A DNA stretch of 64,000 nt from Zanthoxylum bungeanum (GCA_019454045.1 SKCR01038868.1:62001-126000), one strand, 5' to 3'. Shown: positions 22,871-35,208, numbered from the stretch's first letter. Translations and numbers: made by a program. The notes: generated from the letters alone by a model not told the origin.

Positions 22871-24012
22871 GATGTAGTTATATGCTCCGGCCAGGAAGAA
22901 GCATGCCTTCACACTGCAACTCAGGATGTCGAGTGGGTTGTAGATACTACAGCATCCTACCATGTCACTTCTCACATGGATTTCTTCACAACATACAAAG
23001 TAAAAGACTTTGGAGCAATGAAGATGGGGAATACCAGTTCTTCTCAGAAAGTGGGAATTGGTGAAATACAATTGCGGATAAATGTAGGGTATACAATAAC
23101 CCTGAAGGAGGTGAGACATGTTCCAGAACTTCGGCTAAACTTACTCTCGGGGGTAGCCCTTGACAAACAGGGTTATGCTAGCCACTTCAGCAATGACACT
23201 TGGAGAATGATAAAAGGTGCCATGGTCATCACCCGATGATATATTTGTGGAACTCTATACAAGACTCATGTGAAGATTTGTGCAGAAAGCCTCAATGTAG
23301 CTGAATCAGAGGTTTCTCAGAATCTGTGGCACCATAGACTCGGTCACATGAGTGAAAGAGGGTTGTCTACCTTGACAAAGAAGGATCTAATCACTGTCTC
23401 CAAAAATACTGCTCTGGATCCTTGCAATCACTGTCTTTTCGGTAAGCAACATAGAGTCTCTTTCAATTTCTCTTCTACAAGAAAATCGGAGTTACTCAGT
23501 CTGGTGTACTCTGATGTTTCTGATCCTTTAGAGGTAAATTCACTAGGCGGTAATAAATACTTTCTGACTTTCATTGACGATGCTTCTCTGAAGGTATGTG
23601 TGTATTTTCTGAAAACAAAAGATCATGTCCTGGACTACTTCAAACTATTCCATGCCATGGTCGAGCGTGAAACATTGAAGAAACTGAAGTGCCTTCGCAC
23701 AAACAATGGATGTGAATACACTTCCAGAGAGTTTGATGCCTACTGCGGAAGCCACGAAATTCGACATGAAATTACTGTTCCATGCACCCCACAACACAAT
23801 GGTGTAGCTGAAAGGATGAACCACACCATCATGGAGAAATTCAGAAGCACGATCAGCATGGCTAAGCTGCCAAAGCCATTATGGGGAGAAGCTGTTCATG
23901 CCGCCTACTATCTGATCAACAGATCACCATCTGTACCGTTGAACTTTGAGATTCCGGAGAAAGTGTGGTCTGGTAAGAATCCCCTTATTCTCATCTCAGA
24001 ACATTCAGTTGT
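22871..24012 (+). pseudogene. Protease and integrase of the Tnt1-like element
   Basis: Same frame as gag. The protease shows WVVDTTASYHV (about 22930). The integrase has its HHCC finger (LWHHRLGHMSERG ... CNHC) and core. The second catalytic Asp appears as Asn in LRTNNGCEY (about 23694-23720), while the Glu in GVAERMNHT remains. An in-frame TGA is at 23237-23239. A frameshift near 24012 passes the reading to a new frame. With the Asp changed, this integrase would be expected to be inactive even without the stops. Confidence 0.82.
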
Positions 24013-24015
24013 TTA

Positions 24016-26067
24016 GCTTTTGCACACGTATCCAATGAGATCATGCAGAAGCTCGATACAAGGACTACTTCATGCATCTTCATATGCTATGGAGACGAGG
24101 AATTTGGATACAGACTATGGGACCCGAAGGAAAGTAAGGTCATCAGAAGCATAGATGTAGTGTTTCTGGAAGACCAAACAATAAAAAACATTAAAAAGTC
24201 CAACATGTCTTCTAATTCCAGTGCCGACAAAGCTGATGCAAATCCAGACACAACCCCAGCACCAACACGAGTGGCCACAGATGATGATGGGGTGCAAGAC
24301 ACGCCAGAAGCAGAATCAGAGGAGGAAGGTGGTGTTGAGCAGGGGGAGCTGCAGCCTACTCCATCAGAGGCTACATGATCATCCTCAGATCTGGATGAAA
24401 AAAGACAGTCAGAAATCAGTGAACCTCAAGTACGAAGATATGAGCGAGGCCAGATTCAATCATCCAAATACTCAGGATCTGAATACATTCTACTTACTGA
24501 CAATGAGAAGCCAGAAACCTTCAATGAAGCTGTATATCATAAAGATAAAGATAAATGGCTGCACGCAATGCATGATGAGATGGAATCTCTGCAGAAAAAT
24601 AACATTTATGAGATAATCAAGCTCCCACATGGAATGAAGGCACTGAAGAATAAATGGGTGTTCAAGCTCAAGAAAGATGACAGCGAAAATATGGTAAAAC
24701 ACAAAGCTCAGCTAGTAGTCAAAGGATTCCTACAGAACAAGGGAATTGACTTTGATGAGATCTTTTCACCAGTGGGAAAAATGGCTTCAATCCGAGTTAT
24801 CTTAGGATTGGTAGCCAGTTTGAACTTAGAGCTTGAACAGATGGATGTCAAAACAATATTTCTTTATGGTGATCTGAATGAAGAAATCTACATGGAGCAG
24901 CCAGAAAGATTCAAGGTTTCATGAAAAGAAAACCTTGTTTGCAAGCTGAAAAAGAGCTTGTACGGGCTCAAGCAAGCACCGAGGCAGTGGTACAAGAAGT
25001 TTGACTCGTTCATGGTGGGTCAGAGATACAAAAGAACTGCAGCAGATCAATGTGTATACATTCAGAGGTTTCCACATGGAAATTTCGTTGCTCTTCTACT
25101 ATATGTAGACGACATGTTGATTGTTGGACAAGAAGCAGCGAAGATCAACCAGCTGAAGAAGGAACTCTCTAAGTCTTTCAACATGAAAGATTTAGGACCA
25201 GCTCAACAAATTTTGGGAATGGAGATTGTTCGTGACAGACAGAACAAGAAGTTGTGGCTTCCACATGAGAGTTATATTGAACGGATAATCAAGAGGTTCG
25301 ATATACAGAAAGTCAAACCAGTCAGCGTTCCGCTAGCGCACCATTTCAAACTGACCAAGAGTTCGTGCCCCTCATCCAAGAAAGAGATAGAGTAGATGTC
25401 ATCAGTACCATATTCTTCAACTGTTGGAAGCCTAATGTATGCAATGGTATGTACCAGGCCAGATATTGCACACGCAGTGGGTGTAGTGAGCCATTTTCTC
25501 TCTAACCCTGGAAAACAACACTGGGAGGCAGTCAAATGGATTCTCAAGTACCTCAATGGTACATCAAAGTTTCGTCTGTGCTATGGGGGAGCTGATCCAA
25601 ACTTAGAAGTCTATACATATTCAGATATGGCAGGAGATCTTGATGGTAGGAAATCTATATCAGGTTTCATCTACACTTTTGCAGGGAGAGTTGGGTCATG
25701 GAAGTCAAGATTGCAGAGGTGTATTGCATTATCCACAACAAAAGCTGAGTACATTGATATAGCTGAGGCATGAAAGAAAATGTTGTGGCTAAAGCGTTTT
25801 CTCCAAGAGTTAGGGATCAAGCAGACAGAATATAAAATACATTGTGACAGTCAGAGTGCTCTGGACTTGAGAAAAAACTCAATGTATAATTCCCGGACGA
25901 AACACATTGATATTCGCTATCATTGGATACGTGTAGTAATGGATCAAAAACTGCTGAGACTAGTGAAGATCCATACAAATGAGAATCCAACCGACATGTT
26001 AACAAATGTGGTTACTCGGGACAAGCTAGAGTTGTGCAGAGACATAGCCGGGATAGCTGTCAGATAA
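24016..26067 (+). pseudogene. Reverse transcriptase and RNase H of the Tnt1-like element
   Basis: One frame with stops at about 24376, 24922, 25393 and 25771, ending at a TAA at 26065-26067. RT motifs include NKWVFKLKKD, GIDFDEIFSPV, QMDVKTIFLYGDL, YGLKQAPRQWY and the catalytic LLYVDDMLIVG (about 25095-25125). RNase H shows ALSTTKAEY, HCDSQSALDL and RTKHIDIRYHWIR. The domain order (integrase before RT) defines Copia. Several stops are TGA, some perhaps from C-to-T change. Confidence 0.88.
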
Positions 26068-26087
26068 CAATTGCTTCAGACGCAGCT

Positions 26088-26100
26088 GGAGGAGGAGAAT
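26088..26100 (+). other. Polypurine tract of the Tnt1-like element
   Basis: GGAGGAGGAGAAT immediately precedes the 3' LTR start TGTAATGAATCC. Confidence 0.75.
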
Positions 26101-26451
26101 TGTAATGAATCCAGCTGCCCAATCCAGCTGCCCAGAATCCAGCTGCAAGCAGAAGCTTCATGCATGTGTCCATGCAACTTTTGATGAGAAGCTTCCAGTT
26201 GGCCAACTTGGCCAGTGAAGATGAAGCTGACCAAAACGTGTGGCACTGTAGCACACGTTTTGGCCCTTATAAAAGGAGCTCCAAATCCCCTTTGTATAGC
26301 ATCCCAGAATCCCAAAGTTGTGTAATAGAGAGAGTGTTAGAGAATAAATGTTTTTTGTAAAGTTTAAACACTTTGTATTATATTCTTGTAAGTAATAGAG
26401 TTTCGGTTTTTCCTTAAAAAAACACTATAGAGTGATCAGAGAATCACAACA
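26101..26451 (+). repeat. 3' LTR of the Tnt1-like element
   Basis: 351 bp, starting TGTAATG and ending CACAACA, with three AATCCAGCTGCCC-type units at its start, the TATA-proximal dyad, and TATA at about 26268. Confidence 0.88.
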
Positions 26452-26486
26452 CTGACTCCGTTTGTTGAAAAAAAAAGTAACCAAGG

Positions 26487-29307
26487 ATGAGTTCAGTCGT
26501 GCAGGTAATTCATTCTTTCACTGATTCTAATTTAATCACTCGTTAATCCGTGCTTAATTTTTCTTTTTATTTGAAACTTTTGTTTGTTGATAAAAATCAA
26601 ATTTTTGATGATTAAGGGTTTTACTAAGTCGCTTGCCATGACTGTGCTGTCCGAGATCGGCGACAACACGTTTTTTGCCGCTGCGGTCAGTGAATGATTT
26701 TGTATTTGTTTTGTTACTTTTATTATAATTTTTAATGGGATTATGTTCTACATAAGTAGTCTAAGCACGCAAAAGAGAGATGTTAATTTAGTTCTAATGA
26801 TTTTTAAACTAGTTTAAGGCATAGAAAAGAAGGTCGTGATTAGCCTATAGTAAGTGTTGAGTTGCTATCCGTTTGATCATGAATTTGAATCTTGTAAATA
26901 GCCTTTTTCACAAAAATAAAATGGGGAGTCTTGTGCATGTCTAAAATATAAGTATACATTTTTTCATTGTAGATGGTAAAAGTTTGCTTCTAAAATTTAT
27001 CAGGGAGAAATTAAGAGTCTCATGATGAGAGCTTTTCTTTTATTGTTGTTCTAAAATTTAAGCTTATTGTGTTTGAATTATTTATGTGTTCAATTCCAAG
27101 ATCTTACTATGTTTTCTCTCCATTAAAATGGAAATTCCTTTCCTTCCCAAAATGCTTATCTTCTGTTATATTGTCTGATACAAGATCTTGGCAATGCGTC
27201 ACCCGCGGAGACTTGTATTTTCAGGTTGCCTGGGAGCTACGATTGTGAGTAGGTTTAACCTTTCAGTTTTTTTTTTTATTTGTAGGAAAATCTAACCTCT
27301 GATTATTTTGCAAAGCCTCACAATTATGGGATATATTTTGAATGGTGTTTAGGTGATGACTATTCTTTCTGCTGCTGTTGGCTGGGCCGCTCCCAATTTG
27401 GTAGGCAGTATGATTTCTGTTTGAAAAGCTCTAACACTATAGGGCTGGTTTGTTTTATGTCTGAAGCCTTGATATTTTGCTTGTTTGTTTTTCTTAATTT
27501 ATCTTTCAATTTCAGATATTTACCACTTACTAGAAAAAGTGACGCTTTGGAAAAAGGTCTGAAAGAAAGTATATCGAGCTGATATATCTATTGCTTCTGT
27601 GTGAGTTTCCCTTGGAACTGTTGCTGATTTACTTCTAAATCATCAGTGATAATTAATTCACTTGTAATGACCATTCTGATGCTCCACAGCCTACACTAGA
27701 GAAGAATAAAAACATGTCTGAATACCAATGTCTTCCTTTCCTTGACAAAGCCACGGAACAAATAAATTAAATCTAATAAATGCAATAGAAAATTTTGTTG
27801 GTTCTGTGAGAGAACTACATATATTTTCAGACATATTTGTCCTGATCTTCTGTGGTAGTGAAAACATCTAATAGTTAGTTTCACCATATCTTTTTCTATT
27901 GAATTTTGTGTAGATGTTAGCATAAAGGTTTGGTCTTAGATATTATGTCTAGGTAAGCAGAGCCATCTCTGTGGGATAGACAGCCTATGCTATGGCCTAG
28001 GACCCCCATTTATAAGAAAAAATTTGGGGGAAAAATTTGTGTTTAGGACCTCCCAATCATTTCAGATACTGTTATTAATTAATAACTTTGACTTAACTTA
28101 GGACCCGATTTTCAAGGAACTCGCCTAGGGCTACCCAAACCTTAGAGCCGGCCCCATAGGTAAGTCATCATGGATGATATATTTAATCAGTTAACTGTGA
28201 ATATGCATGAATCTGTTGACACAGGTTCTCAGTTTCTTGTCCTTTTCTGCAAGTTTTTAGCTGATGCCTTCTGATCTTCAATATGCAGCTCTCTCGTAAA
28301 TTGACTCATCATATAACAACAGTGCTGTTCTTTCGATTTGGGCTCTGGTCCTTATGGGATGCCTTTTACAGATGAAGGGTAATGCTTCATTAAAAATTGA
28401 CTCTAGTTATACAAGTGATTATACTATTTTATTTCTTGCCATTTAACCGGGGAGGATGAATTTGAAAAAAAGTTCAGTTTTACCCTTATCATGGCTTGCT
28501 TCATATTTAGGGATTTAGCCCAACTGGGTAACATGAGCAGGATGCTGACATGAAAGCTAATGCAGGAATAGCCAAAGAGGTCAGCAAGGTATGGCTATTA
28601 AAATCAAAATTCCGTGAATCATTTTCTTTCATATATAAATAATTATTGATGTTCTTTCTCTCCCTTTCCTCTCTAAAGTATGAGATATGCATTTAATCAC
28701 AGCATCCTTACATACTTATATTTTTCTATTTCTCTAATAAATTTGATTTATCTTTGCTTTGGGTTGCATGAGTTTAACAATGATGCAACACCTAATTGTA
28801 CCTTTTCTTTCGCTTTCTTCTCTTTGTGGTCGTAGTTATAATTGTGATGAGTGCCCTCGATATTATTTTAAAATCTTGGTTTTATCTCTTCCAAGGCTGA
28901 TCATGAATTAAAAAAGCAGATGTGGCAATTCTTCTCTCAGTTCTTCTCTCCCATCCTTCTGAAGGTTAAATTTTCTGTTAAATCTTGAATTATAAATTTT
29001 CCGATGAGAACCCACTTTTGTTTATGCATGGTGCTGCTATAAGTACAGATTACAAATTTGTGCTGATCGCTTTTCCTGTCCTCAGAGGACAAACATTGTG
29101 TACTGCTGCTGCTGTCGTTGGCGTCTCAGATATCAGAGAAAATAGTAAACATGGATACTTGCCTTTTCATTTTTCTGATATTAATATATGTCTATACGGG
29201 TTTAGCTAATTCATCAAAACATGGATATTTTGATGCAGGTCGCAATCTCAAGTGGAGTTCTCTTCATTGTTTTTGGCATCCAATCCATTTCATTGGTTGA
29301 CTTATAA
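26487..29307 (+). pseudogene. GDT1-like (UPF0016) transporter pseudogene with exon structure
   Basis: Exons recognisable with GT/AG borders: 26487-26504 (MSSVVQ), 26617 to about 26690 (GFTKSLAMTVLSEIGDNTF), 27185-27244 (ILAMRHPRRLVFSGCL...), 27353-27400 (VMTILSAAVGWAAPNL), 28289-28378 (SRKLTHHITTVLFF...), about 28541-28588, 28896-28964 (FFSQFFSPILLK), about 29086-29144 and 29239-29307 (SSGVLFIVFGIQS). The order matches plant GDT1-like proteins of the short class, membrane Mn/Ca-H+ exchangers of the secretory pathway. Damage: the first signature E-x-G-D-K-T reads EIGDNT; the 28289 exon has an extra base giving an early TGA; the exon with the second E-W-G-D-K-S signature is absent; the 29086 exon is frameshifted. 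It starts 35 bp after the Tnt1-like element, which may have cut off the promoter. Confidence 0.88.
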
Positions 29308-29432
29308 TATCGACAATGATTTTAATGGTTGGTGCAGAATTTCAGTTTATATAGCATTCCTAGAACTCTAGTGGTGGCAGCAGGTGATGTAGGATACATG
29401 ACTTTTGTAGTTTTAAAGGGATAAAATTTGGG
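29308..29432. other. Short spacer after the GDT1-like pseudogene
   Basis: Nothing recognisable; it may include the former 3' UTR. Confidence 0.4.
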
Positions 29433-29660
29433 CTAAGGCAACGGGCGAGGTGAGCATTTCCTAGTGGAATCATCATAGGCATGTACAAGCATTCTAGAGG
29501 GGGACAAAGCATCATCGAGGAGACCTAAGGCTTTCATTGTTCCAAGTGGACACAAATGAAATGATGCCCTGGTATCAACTAAGACATTAGAGATAAAATA
29601 ATCATTGATGAACACTTTGAGGAATAATGGATCATCCCTAGAAAAAAATGGCACATGTAG
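29433..29660 (-). pseudogene. Ty3 protease fragment (reverse strand)
   Basis: Read on the reverse strand it gives DDPLFLKVFIND, NVLVDTRASFHLCPL and MLVHAYDDSTR. This parallels the Tat protease segment at about 6655-6840 (PLFIRAEV, VMVDDGSSINVCP, TIKAYDDSKR). The active-site D-T-G reads D-T-R. Only this part of an element is seen; no LTR is attached. An upstream reverse-strand stretch to about 29790 may belong to it. Confidence 0.72.
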
Positions 29661-30810
29661 CAGATCTTCTTCTGAGAAGGTGATCGCGGGCAGAGAGGCT
29701 CGTTACAATCAATGTCTCTTGCACTGCCCTCGAGTCTTCGGTAGAAGCTGGCTAAGGCACCTCGAACGACTTCGGGTGATGAATCTCTCGGCACTTTTGC
29801 TTTCTATTTTCAGCTTATAATATACTGTTTCAAAGTTATCTAGAAAATGTATAGGGTACTGACCTTTTACGCCAGTTTGACCCAACAGATAATCCTCAAA
29901 TTCCTCTTTAAAGTGGATTGTATAGTAATTTTAATATTCTTTTCAGATTTTTATTTTTTTATTTGGGAATCAGATTTCAATATGATTAGAATATTTTTAT
30001 TATGTCATAAATATTCAAATTACCCATTTGGTAATTTCATTTTATTTAGGATTTTAATATAAAAGGGTGTGAAAACCCTAGTTTACAAGCATCTTTTATT
30101 CATTAAAATTAATATTCCAATTTTTTTTATGTTTTTCTGTACTTTTCTGCTTCACGTTGAATAAAAATGAACTTTTTAAAAGCTCTATCATTTGCCAAGT
30201 CAGTGGTAATGATATTAAAGTATGGCCTAGAAGCAAACTGGTTTAAGTAGCTAAAAAATCTTCTATATGTTATTTTGAATTAAATTATTTTTTAATCCTT
30301 CTTAGTTATATATTTGAGGCATACCTTACGCTAAATATATCTTTCTTCTTAGTTTATAGTGAGTTTCTATACACTATCTACATCTTATAAAATGGTATTT
30401 TGACAGTAACAGACCTAGAGGATTTTTCATAATGACCATCTTTAGCATCCACCAGTTGCAGGTTCTCAGCAACCCGTTGGCCCTCAGTTGCATGTAGTGT
30501 TCCTCAGCATCGGCTTGAGAACAAATAATTACAACAGACAAGCCATTTTAGTGTGTCTCTTGCACGATGTTAATGGGATTGTCAAGAGTCATCCCGGATA
30601 TAACCATCAAATTTACTTGGACAACATATTCCCTTCCTGAACAAGACAAAATCATGAATGCCATCCCTTACTGTCCCCAAAGATGGGAAAGGGAACTTGC
30701 TTTCAAGGTATAAATATTCAGAGAACTATCATCTGCCATTACCTGTCTTGTTTTAACCTTGGCCGCAAAAGTTCATTAAACAGGAGTGTGATGTAATGTT
30801 TGATGATTAT
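29661..30810. other. Intergenic, no gene recognised
   Basis: AT-rich. One exon-like open stretch on the + strand (about 30610-30715, reading TTYSLPEQDKIMNAIPYC) is followed by a GT. I cannot assign it to a family. Confidence 0.4.
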
Positions 30811-32109
30811 TGATCGCGATATTATATATTTAGCACGCAAGCGCACGTATCGCTCAAGTAATATAATGATTGATAATCGGATGTCGAACCTACAAGGACT
30901 TAATATTTCTTTTATTAATACAAATACTAACCTACTTAACTTAAAACTAAACTATTGATGAGGAGAATTGATTTAATCAAATTTAACTGAAATTAAATAG
31001 AGAACAAATAACATTTTTTGAAGAAATCTTATAAGATAGAAGAACCTAGGGTTGTAACAAAAGGGACACTACATTTTTCATTCAATTTGGTGATTGTTAC
31101 TAATTATTAACCCATAACACTAAATTATTTACAAGCCTCTTTCGATTGTCAGGAGAAAATATTCAATTTAAACTAATTAACTATATGTCTATGTCAATTA
31201 ATTTAAACCAAATTCATTAAGAACAAGTTCTAATATTGGCTATGTATGCCCTTTAGATATATTTCTATCATGCAGGAAAATCTATTCAACGAATAAATCA
31301 CACGTTATTATTCTCACAGCTAACCCAAATTTCCTCCGTTGAGTTCCTAATGATTTATCAAGATTATTCTATTGTTAACCAAACAAATATAATAAACATC
31401 AAAGTACATAGAATAATAAATAATAAATAACAAACCCAAAATAATAAAAATATGTAAATAATTAATTAAACATGCTTGGATCCATTACAACCCTACATTT
31501 AATGAATTAGCTACTCATAATAAACAATAAACACAAACTAATCATTATAAATACAAAATAATGACTCATAAAAGATAAACTAGAGAGAAAATGGAAGAAA
31601 AAACTCTCGTTATAGCATTCGCCTTCAAACTCAAGCACTAGTTGAAGCACTCGTCCTTGCCTTGCTCTAGGTGTTCTTCTATGCTATGGGGGCTCCAAAA
31701 TATGTTATGAGACTTGATTTTAGGTTTTAGGATGAGTCATTACTTATATAGGAGGTCCTAAGGATGTTTCCATGTTAAAAATCGGATTCATGATGAAACT
31801 GGGATGAATCTGCCATGTTCTGACGCGCGGAATGTGTTGTGACTTAATCTTTCACTTTTGTCTCGCGTCGCAATGCTAAATGGGCAGCGTCACAACGCAC
31901 GCCCATCTTAATTACAAACAAATTGTAACCTGCGCGCGTCTCGACGCGCGGCTAGTGTCGGTACGTGCATTTTGACTCTGAATTTTTCCCGATTTGCTAT
32001 GTATCTTACCGTTTTTATCTCTAGTTAATTCCATTGAGTAGTGATCTGATTTTAACCTTAAAAAAACACACCCAAAAACACATCAAAGCTCATAAAAATT
32101 CGATATCAC
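30811..32109 (-). repeat. Reverse-strand Athila/Tat-type LTR fragment (LTR 3)
   Basis: About 1.3 kb homologous to the + strand LTR at 42285-43555. On the reverse strand it ends ...GAGCGATACGTGCGCTTGC...CGCGATCA at 30811. Its start is cut off by the LTR that ends at 32110. It carries the conserved block 'GGGCATACATAGCCAATATTAGAACTT' (about 31205-31290 reversed) and GCGTCGC-type GC-rich palindromes (31860-31965). No pol is attached. Confidence 0.7.
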
Positions 32110-32795
32110 TGTAGATGATGGTTTTCGCCCGAGGTCCACAATCGAGATTTTCGTAGAGGGGGCATTAGCGATCATGCAAAATAAAATGGTAGGGTGAGCG
32201 TGGAGGGTCTACCCACTGGTGTGGTGGGTGCCGTAGGCACTCCGACGCCCAAGTCAGTAGTGGAAATGAGCTAATAATATCGTAGGAGGAGGAAGGGCAA
32301 GGTCAGAGATTACCTTAATACCTGTAGGCTGCCGTGAGGGCGATAGACGGGAGATACTGAGAGCTATGGAGAGAATATTGTTGAGCTATCAGGGTTGTCC
32401 CCCCATTTCCTTGTTGATTTCTTCTCTTTATATACACACCCTCAAGAGGCGTGTGTATTTACTGCACTTGATTGCTCGTCCGTTTGGTGTTGGTAACGAC
32501 CTTTTTTATGAGGGGTAATTATGTTCTCCCGTTGAAGGTTGGAAACGGCTGGGTCATGAGTGGTGTTTATGTATCTGAGTGTTACATGGGTTAACGTATG
32601 GTGGGTCCTTGGATTTGTACTGGGTATGGGCCTGCGAATCTTTGGGCCAATATACATCAAATCCGGGAGTCCTAAGAGAGTGAATCTGTGATGGCAACTT
32701 GGGCCTGAATCCATGCTGGCGGGTTAGGGGTGCATTTAGTATTGGGCCCGAAGTAAAATGTCGAAATTACCCTTGGACCAAATTTGGCCCGTACA
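32110..32795 (-). repeat. 3' LTR of the tRNA-Lys-primed element
   Basis: 686 bp. On the reverse strand it starts TGTACGGGCC and ends ATCATCTACA. It is homologous to 40227-40704, which lacks about 127 bp internally and about 80 bp at its outer end. Reading frames here such as those at 32442-32714 are not supported as genes. Confidence 0.8.
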
Positions 32796-32798
32796 GTT

Positions 32799-32815
32799 TG
32801 TCCCCTACTCTCCAA
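32799..32815 (-). other. Polypurine tract of the tRNA-Lys-primed element
   Basis: The reverse strand reads GGAGAGTAGGGGACAAA just before the LTR start. Confidence 0.7.
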
Positions 32816-34600
32816 GTTAAGGAGTCATTGGCTTGGAGAGTACTTGACGTGTGTGTCGTCTGGGGCGAGACCATATGATATAGGTGTACTCGAGTGTTGA
32901 TGCTACCTATTGATTTGACCAAACGAATGTCAAGTTATGAGCTTGACTCTACATGGTTCATCGTGGATGTGTTCAGTCGATTGAACCGGATTAGGTCAGG
33001 ATCGTGAATTGGATTATATAAGAGACATTGGAGAAGTACCCTATCGACCGAACCAGATGATGGTCAAGGTAATGAAATTGACTCTACCAGAGCCATCGGG
33101 GAAATACCCAGTAGATTGAACCAGATGAAGGTCAGAATATAAGTCATACGACATGTGTAGTCCATATTTATCACTTGACTCGACATGAGTCCATGGGGGA
33201 TGTCCTCGGTCGACTGAACGCAAATGAAAATTCAGGATATAAGTCATACGAACATGTGTAATCCATGTCTACAACTTGACTCGACATGAGTCCATGGGGG
33301 ATTTCCCCGGTCGACTGGACTTGATGAGGCTAGGAAGACATTCACTCGTTTGGTATCGAAGAGGGACCAAACCGAGGCTACATGTCAAGTAGACCAGAGG
33401 AAGGTCCGTGAACTGAACTTGACTCCATCATGGGCCAATTGGGGAGTGTTCCCGTCGACTGGACTTGATGAGGCCATGAAGACATTCACTCATTTGGTAT
33501 CGAAGATGGAGCAAACTGAGTCTACATATTGAGTGGACTAGAGGAAGGTCCATGAAATGAACTTGACTCCATCACGAGCCAATTGGGGAGTGTTCCCGTC
33601 AACTGGACTTGATGAGGCCAGGAAGACATTCACTCATTTGGTACCGAATAGGAACCAATCGAGTCTTCAGGTCGTCTGGACCAGATAAAGGCCAGTATAT
33701 TCTCCATTGACCAGTCTTAAAAAGGTGCCAAGGGGAGTCTTCATATTGTCTGGACCAGATGAAGGTTTTGGCACAGGTCGTATGACATTACATGTAAATT
33801 TTGAGAACGTGAATCACGAAAGTGAGGGAGAGCAAGTGCTCTTTTACATGTTGCTTAAAGTCTTCGTTGAGTAAGCTAGTTGATCTTCCAGTATCAGTAA
33901 GTCATGTGGATTGTGTCATATGTTGGTCTATCAAGTAGTTTGTCAAATGGAAGAAATATAAATATTATTCCTTTTGTACTTGTTGTCTGGTGATCCCCTA
34001 AAATAGGACGTCTTGTAGTGTCGAATTGGGCATGTGGTCTGGGGATCATGTCCTCCGGGCAGTCAACGGTCTGCAATATGGCCATGTTATTTCATCCGAG
34101 CTTAGAGGAGTTCTTCTCGTTAAAAATATGCTCATTGTGTCGAGTGGGCTGGATTTTAGTAATACTGCCTCTTGGTGGGGATATCATTCGTAGCAGACGC
34201 CCACATCGTCTGAGATTATTAGGGACTACTAGTCATATTGGTGGATCATTTTGGTAGCTTATATTATGTGCTTCTCTCAATTCTGAACATAACGTGTGAG
34301 TGGGCTTCTTCCTTTCATGCATGTATGGTCGCATTTCACATGTACTATCTTGGCGAGCTCCTTTTGGATCCCATGCGACTTTTTTTGTGATAGCTGCGAA
34401 TAGATCTTTATCGAGCGGACCACTTTATTTGGCATTAGACGCATTGAGGCCATCCATCTTTGGCGTGTATTGTGGATTTATTTGCACCGTAAATAGTGAG
34501 CCCTTTATTTAACTCGACTTTTTCAACATTGGCCTCACTTCAACTTTTTGTCGCTTTGGAGGTTTCTTTCATCGAGTGACTATTTCTTCAACAGCCACGT
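32816..34600 (-). repeat. Internal region with diverged 143-bp repeats
   Basis: Units beginning 'cccgtcgactggacttgatgaggc' recur near 33306, 33451 and 33595, and the key words 'gtcgactgga...gatgaaggtc' recur through 33000-33800. No coding region is supported. Confidence 0.65.
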
Positions 34601-35197
34601 GAAGCTTGATGGGGATTGTAGGGTATTTTAAGCATTGGGCAGTATGTAATCCTCTGAGTGCCATGTGTTTTTGTTCTTTGCGTCGATGGGCTTCTTTTCT
34701 TTATGGAACCAGCTTGCAGCATTTCGGCTTCGTCACTAATAGTCTCACCCAAGAGGCGCCAAATGCCTAAAAACCAAGCACACTAGCTTGATAAAATGAG
34801 GAGGTTCCAAGGCCTAAAATAGAAGCTGCAAGAGCCCCAACAAAACTTTAAACAGAGAATATGAAGCCTTTCAAAAACTAGGCCAAAGCGACCAAAAACA
34901 AGGATGGAGCATCCTCAAGCGACATTCCCATAGGTAAGATAAGGAAGCAAACCCCTAAAGCTAAATCCCATCAGTTCAACCACAATAATCAAACGCCACT
35001 AGAAGGAGCCTCCACATGGAACCAAATCGAAGCCATCCTCAATGAACCATCATCTCATACTACAAAGTCTTCCAGTAAGCCTCAACAAGCCCAACCAAAC
35101 ACAAGCGTAACAAAGAGGAACGAACTAGGAAGATAACAAACAAGCCTTAAAGGGCCACGACAAACCAGCAGCCCCGAGACTGCGAGCATCTTCTTTG
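34601..35197. other. Unassigned segment next to a poly(A)
   Basis: No gene or repeat recognised. It ends at a run of T (35198-35208), which is a short poly(A) on the reverse strand. Confidence 0.4.
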
Positions 35198-35208
35198 TTT
35201 TTTTTTTT
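35198..35208 (-). other. Short poly(A) on the reverse strand
   Basis: Eleven consecutive T on the + strand, about 170 bp downstream (reverse-strand sense) of the formin fragment's stop codon. It could be the tail of a retrocopy. Confidence 0.35.

Larger units (their letters stand above)
21061..26451 (+). mobile_element. Ty1/Copia retrotransposon, Tnt1-like (Tork type), decayed
   Basis: About 5.4 kb with short LTRs (21061-21391, truncated at its left edge, and 26101-26451), a tRNA-iMet-like primer site, a purine tract, and gag-protease-integrase-RT-RNase H in Copia order. The coding frame is 22040-24012, then one frameshift, then 24016-26067. At least seven in-frame stops are present. Zinc-knuckle, integrase and other motifs resemble the tobacco Tnt1 group. 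The element lies directly between LTR 1 and the start of the GDT1-like pseudogene. Confidence 0.88.

Noticed and set aside
32442..32714. Reverse-strand frame of 90 codons with a counterpart at 40432-40698.
   Set aside because: Lies in the LTR pair of the tRNA-Lys element; the copies diverge by an internal deletion and share no domain.
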